Part shown: piece after piece, positions 39,186-46,683 of the stretch
Layout: every line of letters begins with the position of its first letter
Numbering within the stretch: position 1 is the stretch's first letter
From: Polaromonas sp.
GTDB taxonomy: Bacteria; Pseudomonadota; Gammaproteobacteria; Burkholderiales; Burkholderiaceae_C
Assembly (NCBI RefSeq): GCF_029945685.1
Contig: NZ_JAQSDA010000020.1
Span: 364,044 to 428,043, forward strand
DNA length: 64,000 bases
Direction: 5' to 3'
The notes under the pieces: model-generated
Database searches by the model: none
Seen by the model: the letters and a program-made list of their open reading frames with translations, nothing else
Told to the model about the DNA's origin: nothing
Program-made: the position numbers and the translations under genes

Positions 39186-39776
39186 TCAACTTACCTCAGA
39201 CATCGTTAAGTCGTCGCCTATCAACCATAATTTCGGGCCCCTCCAAACCTGCGCGACGAAGCCACCCGGGTCTTTCAGCTTGAGCTTGAACTCCGATAAA
39301 GAAAACACAGCCGGATTTACTTCCCGGCGCAATTGCTCTTGTACCGGAACCAGCGCTTGTACAGCCCGACCAAAACCTACCGCCCCCACAATCATGACGT
39401 CTACGTCGCTGTATGCGTGCTCTTCTCCGCTGGCCATCGATCCGTAGACGAACGCAAATTCAACTTCGTCGCGAATCGGACTAAGCGCAGCACGCAAAAC
39501 GTCGACCAAGCCAGCTGTTTTGCGCAACAAACCCGCAAGTTCAGTGAATACTGGCGACTCTTTGTTAGCTTGGTAGTGCACTTGTCGCCCAACCTCTTTT
39601 CGATGAAGCAGGCCCAACTCGGCCAGCGCCCGCAAATCCCGGTGCAGCGAACCCGGCGATGTGCCAGTAAGCCGCGCCAGTTCGCGAACATGCAGGGACG
39701 CCTCCGGGTGCAGCAATAAGGCACTCAGTACTGCGGACCGGTTTTGCCCGAGGAGAAACGTTGCAATCGACGTCAT
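39186..39776 (-). CDS. MNT nucleotidyltransferase with N-terminal winged HTH (antitoxin-like)
   Basis: The 196-residue protein has a winged HTH (LHVRELARLTGTSPGSLHRDLRALAELGLL, residues 29-58) and a minimal nucleotidyltransferase domain with YGSMASGEEHAYSDVDVMIVG near residues 112-132, an intact GSx10DxD site. MNT proteins of this kind inactivate a paired HEPN RNase by adding AMP to it. The HTH suggests that it also represses its own promoter at the 29-bp palindrome upstream. ATG 39776 is chosen over TTG 39782. Confidence 0.85.
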   Translation of the reverse strand: MTSIATFLLGQNRSAVLSALLLHPEASLHVRELARLTGTSPGSLHRDLRALAELGLLHRKEVGRQVHYQANKESPVFTELAGLLRKTAGLVDVLRAALSPIRDEVEFAFVYGSMASGEEHAYSDVDVMIVGAVGFGRAVQALVPVQEQLRREVNPAVFSLSEFKLKLKDPGGFVAQVWRGPKLWLIGDDLTMSEVS

Positions 39777-39811
39777 GCCCAAATTCTAAGTCAATCGAAG
39801 CAAAAATGAGA

Positions 39812-39840
39812 ACATTTGAAGCAATTTTTGCTTCAAATGT
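39812..39840. promoter_or_regulatory. 29-bp palindrome upstream of the MNT/HEPN pair
   Basis: ACATTTGAAGCAA and TTGCTTCAAATGT are perfect 13-bp arms around TTT. A further GAAGCAAAAA copy lies just beside it. It overlaps the stop of the HEPN-like gene and ends 36 bp before the MNT start, so it may serve as operator, terminator or both. Confidence 0.65.
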
Positions 39841-40501
39841 CTTCGACAAACAACTGAGCAATCAGGTCCGTCACGATTTCAAAGGTCCCCAACACCGTGT
39901 TGTGCAGCGTGGCACTGCCATGGGCATAGTCGTTACGGATGCGAGGCAGGCTATCTTCAAAGATCTTTAGAAGATCGTGCGCATAGTCTTCTGGAACAGG
40001 CACTGGAGGCGCAGCGTCGCAAACCAGCTCGGTCAAACCATTGCTCTGCAAATAACGAATACGCTCAAGGGAGACGCGGTGTTCGGCCCGAAGGCGAGCC
40101 AGGCGCTCCGTGACTCTGAGGCCAATATTGGTCAACAGCTTCTCCTCGCGGGCTTTGGCAATCAAGGTACGCAATGTGGGGTGCCGCTTGGCCTGCGGAC
40201 CAAACTGTTCGGGGAACATGGGCGCAAGGCGCTCGCGCAAGGCAAACTCAAGTGTCGCAAGCACATGCTTTTCGGCCACCGGGTGAAACCGGTAAACAAA
40301 CCAGGCATACAGGTAGAGGTTTTTCGCGGTTTCGAAATGCACTCGAACCGGATAGGGAACAGAGTCCGACAGCAGGTACTCGCCTACGCGCTGCTGCCGT
40401 TGAGCGAGAGAATCGAACCGGTTCGTTCTTGGGTCCGGACCGAGCACCGCTTGCAGATCGCGAAGGCTGTCTGCAGAAACCACCGCCTCGAACGGTTTCA
40501 C
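39833..40501 (-). CDS. HEPN-like protein of unknown function
   Basis: The 222-residue protein is largely helical. Near its C-terminus it has LPRIRNDYAHGSATLHN, a clear RxxxxH motif of HEPN ribonucleases or HEPN-like scaffold domains. I set the start at GTG 40501, which overlaps the GIY-YIG stop by four bases (GTGA). The longer ORF of the track would read back through the GIY-YIG gene. The N-terminal half, with NLYLYAWFVYRFHPVAEKHVL, is not recognised. A defence or RNA-cleaving role is inferred from the motif and neighbours. Confidence 0.68.
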   Translation of the reverse strand: MKPFEAVVSADSLRDLQAVLGPDPRTNRFDSLAQRQQRVGEYLLSDSVPYPVRVHFETAKNLYLYAWFVYRFHPVAEKHVLATLEFALRERLAPMFPEQFGPQAKRHPTLRTLIAKAREEKLLTNIGLRVTERLARLRAEHRVSLERIRYLQSNGLTELVCDAAPPVPVPEDYAHDLLKIFEDSLPRIRNDYAHGSATLHNTVLGTFEIVTDLIAQLFVEDI

Positions 40502-41385
40502 AACCCGGCTTCCATGGCCTGTAGTTCTTTGAGTGTGCGGCCGAAAGCGTCTTTCCACTCAATGCGCCCATTGGCGCTGCGGCCCAGCAACACCGCCGCA
40601 GCCGTGCTGGGGGAGCTGAATACGTAGTCTTGTGTGAGTCTGTACGCGCTGCCGGGAGCCGCCGACTCCGGCACCAGCACGCCATTGGCAATCAATTCTT
40701 TTTGTCGCGTGTCGTACATGCCGCGCACATGTAGCTGCATGGACGGCACTGCTTCAGCAACGGCCTGCGACCCGGCTTTAACCACAAAACCTTGAGTGCC
40801 TTCGTAACCCGTGGCCACAATGCCTTTACCTTTGCACGTGAGTTGCGCCGTGGGCGTGGCCGCTTGCTTGGCAGGCAACTCAAACGCATGCACGCCCAGT
40901 ACCGGCAACATCCCCAGCATGTTGTCCAGAAACACCAGCATGTCGGCGCGATCGGCTTCGCTCAGCGTGGGTTCGGCAGGATGGTTGCCATTGTCCAGCG
41001 GCAGGCGCTTGGCTGTTTTGGCCAGGCGCACCAGATTGCTTTCCAGAAACTGCACATGCGCCTTGTTCAGTTGCCCCGGAGTAGCAACAAAGCAAACTGC
41101 CCGTGTCCAGAAGTCTTTCTGGGCGTAGTGGTTCTCAAGCCGTGGTTTGATGGGGTCGCCTTCGCCGATATAAAGCATGTCGCCTTCGCCATCTTCACGC
41201 GGACCAAGGAGCAAATAAACGCCGGTCTGGTTCAACTCCGGGCGCTGCTTCACCTGCGGCAACAAAGCGCGCGGAAACATCAATGCTTTGCCTACCCAAT
41301 TGGATCGCTCGACGAGGCGCAAGCCATCGGGGTCACCGTCAGCAACGAATATGCGAAGTGAAAACGGATTTCGACTTTCTGCCAT
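40498..41385 (-). CDS. GIY-YIG nuclease-fold protein with C-terminal DUF4357 domain
   Basis: The 295-residue protein has GVYLLLGPREDGEGDMLYIGEG (residues ~55-77), the GIY-YIG core, followed by the Arg region KPRLENHY. Its last 60 residues, YVFSSPSTAAAVLLGRSANGRIEWKDAFG, match the DUF4357 domain. Such proteins are usually uncharacterised but recur near restriction and toxin genes. It begins 2 bp after the HNH gene and overlaps the HEPN-like gene, so all three are probably translated from one message. Confidence 0.85.
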   Translation of the reverse strand: MAESRNPFSLRIFVADGDPDGLRLVERSNWVGKALMFPRALLPQVKQRPELNQTGVYLLLGPREDGEGDMLYIGEGDPIKPRLENHYAQKDFWTRAVCFVATPGQLNKAHVQFLESNLVRLAKTAKRLPLDNGNHPAEPTLSEADRADMLVFLDNMLGMLPVLGVHAFELPAKQAATPTAQLTCKGKGIVATGYEGTQGFVVKAGSQAVAEAVPSMQLHVRGMYDTRQKELIANGVLVPESAAPGSAYRLTQDYVFSSPSTAAAVLLGRSANGRIEWKDAFGRTLKELQAMEAGL

Positions 41386-41387
41386 AG

Positions 41388-42302
41388 CTAGCTCAACTCG
41401 CTGGTGGGAATTGAAACTTGTTCTATCAACTTGTCATTAGCTTCCTGAACCTTGACTTGAAGTATTGTTCTGAGTGATGCACGGCGACTGCTGTAATGCG
41501 CTTCTCTATGGTGATTGGGGCAGAGGGAAATTACGTTAGTGATGTTGTCTCTCCCCTTTTCGGACAAAGGCACTACATGATGCGTTTCCAGAAAAACTCG
41601 TCCGTCGTACTTCAAAAATCCGGGCACACCACAAAATTCACAAAATCCATCGGCACGCAGGAGTGCCGACTTCCGGACTTCAGCGCTGCGAACAAAAACT
41701 TTCCCGTTGGCGTCTCGTTGGTCGGGATAGCCTTCTCCAACGGACTCATCAAACTGATCGGTGAAGCGATCCGGCTCGGCGCCCCGCGTCACGACGCAGT
41801 CACCCGTAGTCTGGTCGTATGACGTTATGGCCCATGGCTCCGGGTCCAACGCTCTTCTGTAAACATGGGAAGGTTCCGAATCTGGATCTTCCGCAGTCCT
41901 CATGTCACCTTGGCAGACAATCACCCGAATTGGGATCTTGGTCCGAGCAGCTTGCTGGATGCATAGGTCCATTCTTGAGGCACGACGCTCCCAGGTCTTT
42001 CGCCCCGCTCTACCCATGCTAATACCGAACTGACGCGGATTGATTACCTGACGGACAGTCCCGCTCTGTTCCTCCATCGAGTCGAACCAAAGATTCAGCA
42101 CAACCACCTTTGCCGGTTCGACAAACGCCCATTCATAGCAATATTTTGGGTTACTGGCAGCGCGTAAAGGATTCGGGCCCTTGCGAAAATTCACCCAGTC
42201 ATTGACGCTAACACCCGCGTTACGAACAAGATCCATCACACGGGAGTGAGTCTTGGGATCAATTTCATCCAGAACGTTCTTTGATACAGAATCTTGAGTC
42301 AC
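41388..42302 (-). CDS. HNH endonuclease
   Basis: The 304-residue protein ends in an HNH nuclease domain: CEFCGVPG zinc knuckle, LETHHVVPLSEKGRDNITNVISLCPNHHREAH. The N-terminal ~130 residues (VSVNDWVNFRKGPNPLRAA, EWAFVEPAKVVVLNLWFDSM) form a region I cannot name but consider a target-recognition or regulatory domain. I place the start at GTG 42302, which has GGAGA upstream. The track start at 42425 is inside a fragment of a glutathione S-transferase gene. It heads the HNH, GIY-YIG, HEPN-like run. Confidence 0.85.
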   Translation of the reverse strand: MTQDSVSKNVLDEIDPKTHSRVMDLVRNAGVSVNDWVNFRKGPNPLRAASNPKYCYEWAFVEPAKVVVLNLWFDSMEEQSGTVRQVINPRQFGISMGRAGRKTWERRASRMDLCIQQAARTKIPIRVIVCQGDMRTAEDPDSEPSHVYRRALDPEPWAITSYDQTTGDCVVTRGAEPDRFTDQFDESVGEGYPDQRDANGKVFVRSAEVRKSALLRADGFCEFCGVPGFLKYDGRVFLETHHVVPLSEKGRDNITNVISLCPNHHREAHYSSRRASLRTILQVKVQEANDKLIEQVSIPTSELS

Positions 42303-42344
42303 TTTCCAGTCTCCAGATAAGAGTCCACGCGCTGAGGTCCTCAG

Positions 42345-42490
42345 CCAGCCGACGATGGCGAAGTCGGCTATTGAGATTTCTTGGGCTGCGGAGAAAGCGT
42401 GGCCGACCAGGCGGCGGTCCATCACGCCGTAGGCGTTTGGTCGCGACCATGAAGCGCTCCAGGCCGTAGCGGCGATCGGCTTCGTTTTTT
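42345..42490 (-). pseudogene. Glutathione S-transferase gene fragment (duplicate of the 43.1-43.8 kb gene)
   Basis: About 146 bp match bases 43258-43405 of the intact transferase gene at roughly four of five positions: EADRRYGLERFM in one frame, then, after a 2-bp deletion, MDRRLVGHAF and EISIADFAIVGW in another. The fragment lies directly before the HNH gene and supplies the false N-terminus of its track ORF. Confidence 0.85.
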
Positions 42491-42503
42491 GGGCGGTTCG
42501 CTG

Positions 42504-42716
42504 TCAGTCCCTCCAACTCGCGCACTTCCCATTTGACTTTCGGTAGCCCGGTCCGCCCTTGGAACCGCAACCTCCTCCGCCACTGCCACCACTACGGCCA
42601 CCGCTTCGGCCGCCGCCCCTTGACCCGCCTCGGGAGCCCCCCGAGCGGCCTTTTGCTTCCGCCTCCGCTCCCGCCAGAGCCGCAATCACCCACACAGCGA
42701 ATATCCGCCGTTTCAT
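42504..42716 (-). CDS. Small secreted Gly/Ser/Arg-rich protein
   Basis: The 70-residue ORF has a plausible signal peptide (MKRRIFAVWVIAALAGAEAEA), a low-complexity GRSGGSRGGSRGGG tract and a conserved-looking tail with cysteines (GCGSKGGPGYRKSNGKCASW). It overlaps the upstream ORF by ATGA, which supports translation. Function unknown. Confidence 0.6.
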   Translation of the reverse strand: MKRRIFAVWVIAALAGAEAEAKGRSGGSRGGSRGGGRSGGRSGGSGGGGCGSKGGPGYRKSNGKCASWRD

Positions 42717-42994
42717 GGCTTCGTACCGTCTTTTCCCGTGTAAGGGTTCACATTGCCCTTCTGGTTGTAGTTGTCATGCGAACTGCCGTTCGGATTGGTA
42801 GCATGACTTGGCGCAACATAGGTGCCGTCCTTTTTGACATAGCCGTTTACCTGGTGATTTTGGCTATTCACATGGCCTGAGCCACTTTGATGAGAACTGC
42901 TGTTATGCCCGCCCCCGTGGGCGCCTCCACCACCTTTGGCGACGGCACTTAGGCTTATGCCGCACATAGCAACAAGAATAAAAATCTTCTTCAT
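42713..42994 (-). CDS. Small secreted Gly/His/Asn-rich protein
   Basis: The 93-residue ORF has the signal peptide MKKIFILVAMCGISLSAVAKG, a Gly/His/Ser-rich middle and a tail with GYVKKDGTYVAPSHATNPNG and NPYTGKDGTKP. I have seen this last pattern in short exported proteins of Proteobacteria with no known function. It is the first gene of the pair and overlaps the next one by four bases. Confidence 0.68.
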   Translation of the reverse strand: MKKIFILVAMCGISLSAVAKGGGGAHGGGHNSSSHQSGSGHVNSQNHQVNGYVKKDGTYVAPSHATNPNGSSHDNYNQKGNVNPYTGKDGTKP

Positions 42995-43128
42995 ATGTCT
43001 CCTCGACGCCCGAAATGGACAGCGACAGTGTGTGCTCTAAACCGCGCTCTGGCATCCCCTGATTAGAGGAGAGTCCTTGAGTTTCGCAACTGGGACTGTT
43101 GCTGCACATCCAAGCGACTGGTTCGGGC

Positions 43129-43767
43129 TCATGCTGAGCGCTTCAACGCCACCCCAAACCCTCGGGCCACTGCCGGCCGCGCCATCATCCCCCGGTACCA
43201 CCGCAACACATTTGGGAAATCCGCCAGATCGATCTTGTGCCGGTCATGCCGCCAGACCCAGCCGACGATGGCGAAGTCGGCGATTGAAATTTCCTCACCT
43301 GCAAAGAAGGCGTGGTCGGCCAGGCGGCGGTCCATCACGCCGTAGAGGCGTTTTGTCTCGGCCATGAAGCGCTCCAGGCCGTAGCGGCGGTCGGCTTCGT
43401 CTTTGAGTGCGATGAAGTGGTGCACCTGGCCGGGCATGGGGCCAAAGCCGGCCATCTGGAACATCAGCCACTCCATCACCGCCACGCGGGCGCGCGGGTC
43501 CTTGGGCAAAAAGGTGCCGGTCTTTTCGGCCAGGTAGATCAGGATGGCGCCGGACTCGAAGACGCTGATGGGCTCACCGCCCGGGCCGTCGGGGTCGATG
43601 ATGGCAGGGATCTTGTTGTTGGGACTGATCTTCAGGAACTCGGGCGCGGTCTGCTCGCCCTGGGTGATGTCCACCACATGCACCTCGTAGGGCAGGCCCA
43701 TTTCCTCGAGGGCGACGGTGATCTTGCGGCCGTTGGGGGTGTCGAAGGCGTAGAGCTGGATGGGCAT
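43129..43767 (-). CDS. Glutathione S-transferase
   Basis: The 212-residue enzyme starts MPIQLYAFDTPNGRKITVALEEMGLPYEVHVVDI. It has the glutathione-binding NNKIPAIIDPDG and SVFESGAILIYLAEKTG of the thioredoxin-like half, then an all-helical half with SIADFAIVGWVWRH. It resembles YghU/Ure2-like transferases. Start 43767 gives the family N-terminus; the longer track ORF includes non-homologous residues. Part of its 3' half is duplicated 770 bp downstream. Confidence 0.9.
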   Translation of the reverse strand: MPIQLYAFDTPNGRKITVALEEMGLPYEVHVVDITQGEQTAPEFLKISPNNKIPAIIDPDGPGGEPISVFESGAILIYLAEKTGTFLPKDPRARVAVMEWLMFQMAGFGPMPGQVHHFIALKDEADRRYGLERFMAETKRLYGVMDRRLADHAFFAGEEISIADFAIVGWVWRHDRHKIDLADFPNVLRWYRGMMARPAVARGFGVALKRSA

Positions 43768-43897
43768 GGCGATTCCTTGTTGTGATGTATGCAGCCGGCA
43801 AGCCCGGGCCCACCGGCGAAAAACGCGAGTCTGACACAGGCGCGGCGGGCTTGCTGAGCGGCTGGCAACCACCGACGAGGACGGCGATACTAGGCCC

Positions 43898-45457
43898 ATG
43901 TCGCGCCGCCTCCCCGCTCTTTCCGCCTTCGCCGCTTGCTGTATCGCCCTGCTGCTGGCCACCGTCAGCAGCCTGGCCCTCGCCGCGCCGCCCGCCAACG
44001 ACACGCTGCGCATAGGCTCCAAACGCTTCACCGAGTCCTACATCCTCGCGCAGGTGCTGGCGCAGACGGCTGCGCCACACACGCCCACGCCGCCTTCGGT
44101 GCTGCAGGGCCTGGGCAACACGGCGATTGTTTATGAGGCGCTGCGCTCGGGCAGCATTGACCTGTACCCGGAGTACGTGGGCACCATCAGCCAGGAGATT
44201 CTCAAGGGTGAGGCGACCATGAGCACGCAGGCCATGAACACCGCGCTGGCGCCGCTGGGCCTGGGGGTGGCGGTGCCGCTGGGCTTCAACGACGGCTATG
44301 CGCTGGCCATGCGCGAAGACATGGCGCAGCGCCTGGGGATAACCTCGCTGAGCGACCTGGTGAAACACCCTGAACTCAAGCTGGGCCTGTCGAACGAGTT
44401 CATCGGCCGGGCCGACGGCTGGCGCGGGCTGGCGCAGCTTTACGGTGCGCCGCAAACACCGGTGGCGCTGGACCACGGGCTGGCCTATGACGCGATTTCG
44501 CAGAAGCAGGTGGATGTGATCGACATCTACACCACCGACGCCAAGATTGGCCACCTGGGCCTGCGCGTGCTGAAGGACGACAAGGCCTATTTTCCGCGGT
44601 ATGACGCGGTGCTGCTGTACCGGCTGGATGTGCCCACGCGTTTTCCGCAAGCCTGGGCGGCGCTGCAGAAGTTGGAGGGCAGCATCAATGAGACCGCGAT
44701 GATTGCCATGAACGCGCGGGCCGAACTCAAGGGTGTGGCGTTTGACGTCATTGCGCGGGACCATCTCACGGCCAAAGCGGGCGGCACGCCAGCCGCGGCG
44801 GCGGGCACAGGTACCGATGCCGGCCAGCGCGGCTTCTGGGCCAAACTTTTCGGCCCCGACCTGGCGCGGCTGACGCGCCAGCACCTGGCGCTGACATTCA
44901 TCTCGGTCGGGCTGGCGGCGCTGATGGGTATTCCGCTGGCGGTGTGGGTGTTTCCGCACCCGCGCCTGCGCGCCGTGGTGCTGGGCGCCACCGGGCTGAT
45001 GCAGACCGTGCCTTCGCTGGCGCTGCTGGCGATGCTGATCTCGCTGCTGGGCGTGATCGGCACCGCGCCGGCGCTGATTGCGCTGGCGCTGTATGCGCTG
45101 CTGCCCATCATGCGCAACACGGTGGCGGGCCTGGGCGAGGTGTCGGGCGGGCTGCGGCTGGCCGGGCAGGCGCTGGGCATGACGGCCGGCCAGCGCATGC
45201 GCCACATCGAGCTGCCGCTGGCGCTGCCGACGATTGTGGCCGGCGTGCGCACAGCCACCGCCATTGCGATTGGCACGGCGACGATTGCGGCCTTTATCGG
45301 CGCGGGCGGGTATGGCGAGCGCATCGTCACCGGCCTGGCGCTCAACGACGGCCAGTTGCTGCTGGCCGGCGCCCTGCCCGCCACCTTGCTGGCGCTGCTG
45401 AGTGAGGCGCTGTTCGAGGCGGTGGACTGGCTGATGCGGCGGCGCCGGGCCGGCTGA
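43898..45457 (+). CDS. Osmoprotectant ABC transporter, fused substrate-binding and permease protein (OpuBC-OpuBB type)
   Basis: The 519-residue protein begins with a signal/anchor segment, then a choline/betaine-type receptor domain (LRIGSKRFTESYILAQVLAQ; residues ~35-290) and continues into a permease with about five membrane helices (HLALTFISVGLAALMGIPLAVW, MQTVPSLALLAMLISLLGVIG, GIGTATIAAFIGAGGYGE-like). This receptor-permease fusion imports quaternary ammonium compounds. No ATPase gene is adjacent in the window, so it must be encoded elsewhere or shared. Confidence 0.88.
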   Translation: MSRRLPALSAFAACCIALLLATVSSLALAAPPANDTLRIGSKRFTESYILAQVLAQTAAPHTPTPPSVLQGLGNTAIVYEALRSGSIDLYPEYVGTISQEILKGEATMSTQAMNTALAPLGLGVAVPLGFNDGYALAMREDMAQRLGITSLSDLVKHPELKLGLSNEFIGRADGWRGLAQLYGAPQTPVALDHGLAYDAISQKQVDVIDIYTTDAKIGHLGLRVLKDDKAYFPRYDAVLLYRLDVPTRFPQAWAALQKLEGSINETAMIAMNARAELKGVAFDVIARDHLTAKAGGTPAAAAGTGTDAGQRGFWAKLFGPDLARLTRQHLALTFISVGLAALMGIPLAVWVFPHPRLRAVVLGATGLMQTVPSLALLAMLISLLGVIGTAPALIALALYALLPIMRNTVAGLGEVSGGLRLAGQALGMTAGQRMRHIELPLALPTIVAGVRTATAIAIGTATIAAFIGAGGYGERIVTGLALNDGQLLLAGALPATLLALLSEALFEAVDWLMRRRRAG

Positions 45458-45482
45458 GCGCCCGAAAGGCTGCTGTTTGTGG

Positions 45483-45561
45483 CCCCCTCGCCCTCCGGGA
45501 GAGGGTTGGGGTGAGGGCCGCCGACCCTCACCCCTGCCCTCTCCCGGGGGGAGAGGGAGTA
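45483..45561. repeat. CCCTCACCC-type REP inverted pair
   Basis: GGGAGAGGGTTGGGGTGAGGG and CCCTCACCCCTGCCCTCTCC form a long imperfect hairpin between convergent genes. It is related to the single copy at 38158-38194. Confidence 0.85.
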
Positions 45562-45598
45562 AATCAGCCCGGGCTGCCTGAGCGCTTGTTTTTACTTT

Positions 45599-45662
45599 TC
45601 ACAAGCCAAATCGACCTCCAGCCCTTACCTGACGTGCGCCAGCAGCTACTAAATAAATAGCA
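45599..45662 (+). repeat. Comamonadaceae intergenic element, copy 11
   Basis: GACCTCCAGCCCTTACCTGA, then CGTGCGCCAGCAGCTACTAA and AATAGC. It ends five bases from the stop of the convergent Bug gene. Confidence 0.8.
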
Positions 45663-45666
45663 CTTT

Positions 45667-46644
45667 TCAGTCCAGTTTGATGCCGGCAGCCGCCACCACG
45701 GCGGCCCAGCGCTTGCGTTCCTGGTTGAAGAAGGCGTCCTGCTCGGTGGGCGACATGGTGGCCACTTCGGCGCCCTGCCCGCTCAGGCGCGCGCGGATGT
45801 CGGGGCTGCGGATGATCTTGATGAGCTCGGTGTTCAGGCGGTTCACGATGGGCTGCGGCGTGCCGGCGGCCACCAGCACCCCTTGCCAGGTGCCGGACTC
45901 GAAGCCGGTGATGCCCTGCTCCTGCAAGGTTGGCACGTTGCCGATCAGCGGCATACGGGTAGCCTTGGACACGCCGAGGATCTTGAGCTGGCCGCTTTGC
46001 ACAAACGGCAAGGTGGCCAGCATGCCGTTCATCAGCACCTGGGTCTGGCCGGCAACGGTGTCGTTGACGGCCTGCGAGCCGCCCTTGTAGGGGATGTACT
46101 GCCACTTGGCGTTGCTGGCGCGCTCGACAGCCACGCCGGCCAGGTGCGGCGCGCTGCCCATGGCGGTGACGGCGAAGTTGAGCTGGGACTTTTGCGACAG
46201 CGCCACCAGCTCCTTGAGGTTGTTGGCCGGCACCGAAGGGTGCACCACCAGCAGGTGCGGCGAATAAGCCAGCATGGTCACGCCGCGCAAATCCTTGCTC
46301 GGGTCGAAGGGCAGCTTGGTGTACACCGAGGGGCTGATGGCCAGCGCGCCGGTGTCGCACAGCAGCAGCGTGTAGCCGTCGGGCGCCGACTTGGCAACCA
46401 GGTCGGCACCCAGGTTGCCATTGGCGCCGGCGCGGTTTTCCACAATCACGGGCTGCTTGAGGGCTTCCGACAGCGCCTGGCTGATGGAGCGGCCGATGAT
46501 GTCCGACGAGCCGCCCGGCGGGTAAGGCACGATCAGGCGGATGGGTTTGGACGGCCAGGCGGGGGCTTGCGCCTGCACGCCCGAAGCAGCGGCCAGGCCC
46601 AGGGCCACGGATGATGCGAGAACCTTGCGGCGATTGATGCTCAT
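45667..46644 (-). CDS. Bug-type periplasmic receptor at the end of the gar operon
   Basis: The 325-residue receptor has a twin-arginine-like start (MSINRRKVLASSVALGLAAASG), then WPSKPIRLIVPYPPGGSSDIIGR and the ADLVAKSAPDGYTLL motif of TctC/Bug proteins. It is the last gene after garR on the same strand, so a sugar-acid ligand is plausible. No tctAB genes are present. Confidence 0.88.
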   Translation of the reverse strand: MSINRRKVLASSVALGLAAASGVQAQAPAWPSKPIRLIVPYPPGGSSDIIGRSISQALSEALKQPVIVENRAGANGNLGADLVAKSAPDGYTLLLCDTGALAISPSVYTKLPFDPSKDLRGVTMLAYSPHLLVVHPSVPANNLKELVALSQKSQLNFAVTAMGSAPHLAGVAVERASNAKWQYIPYKGGSQAVNDTVAGQTQVLMNGMLATLPFVQSGQLKILGVSKATRMPLIGNVPTLQEQGITGFESGTWQGVLVAAGTPQPIVNRLNTELIKIIRSPDIRARLSGQGAEVATMSPTEQDAFFNQERKRWAAVVAAAGIKLD

Positions 46645-46683
46645 GTCTGTCTCCTGTGTGATGAAAAGAGGGGTGCCGCCGGC

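Noticed and set aside
42302-42425. Glutathione transferase-like N-terminus of the HNH ORF as a genuine fusion
   Set aside because: A GTG with a good ribosome-binding site lies at the junction, and the upstream part is a frameshifted gst fragment.
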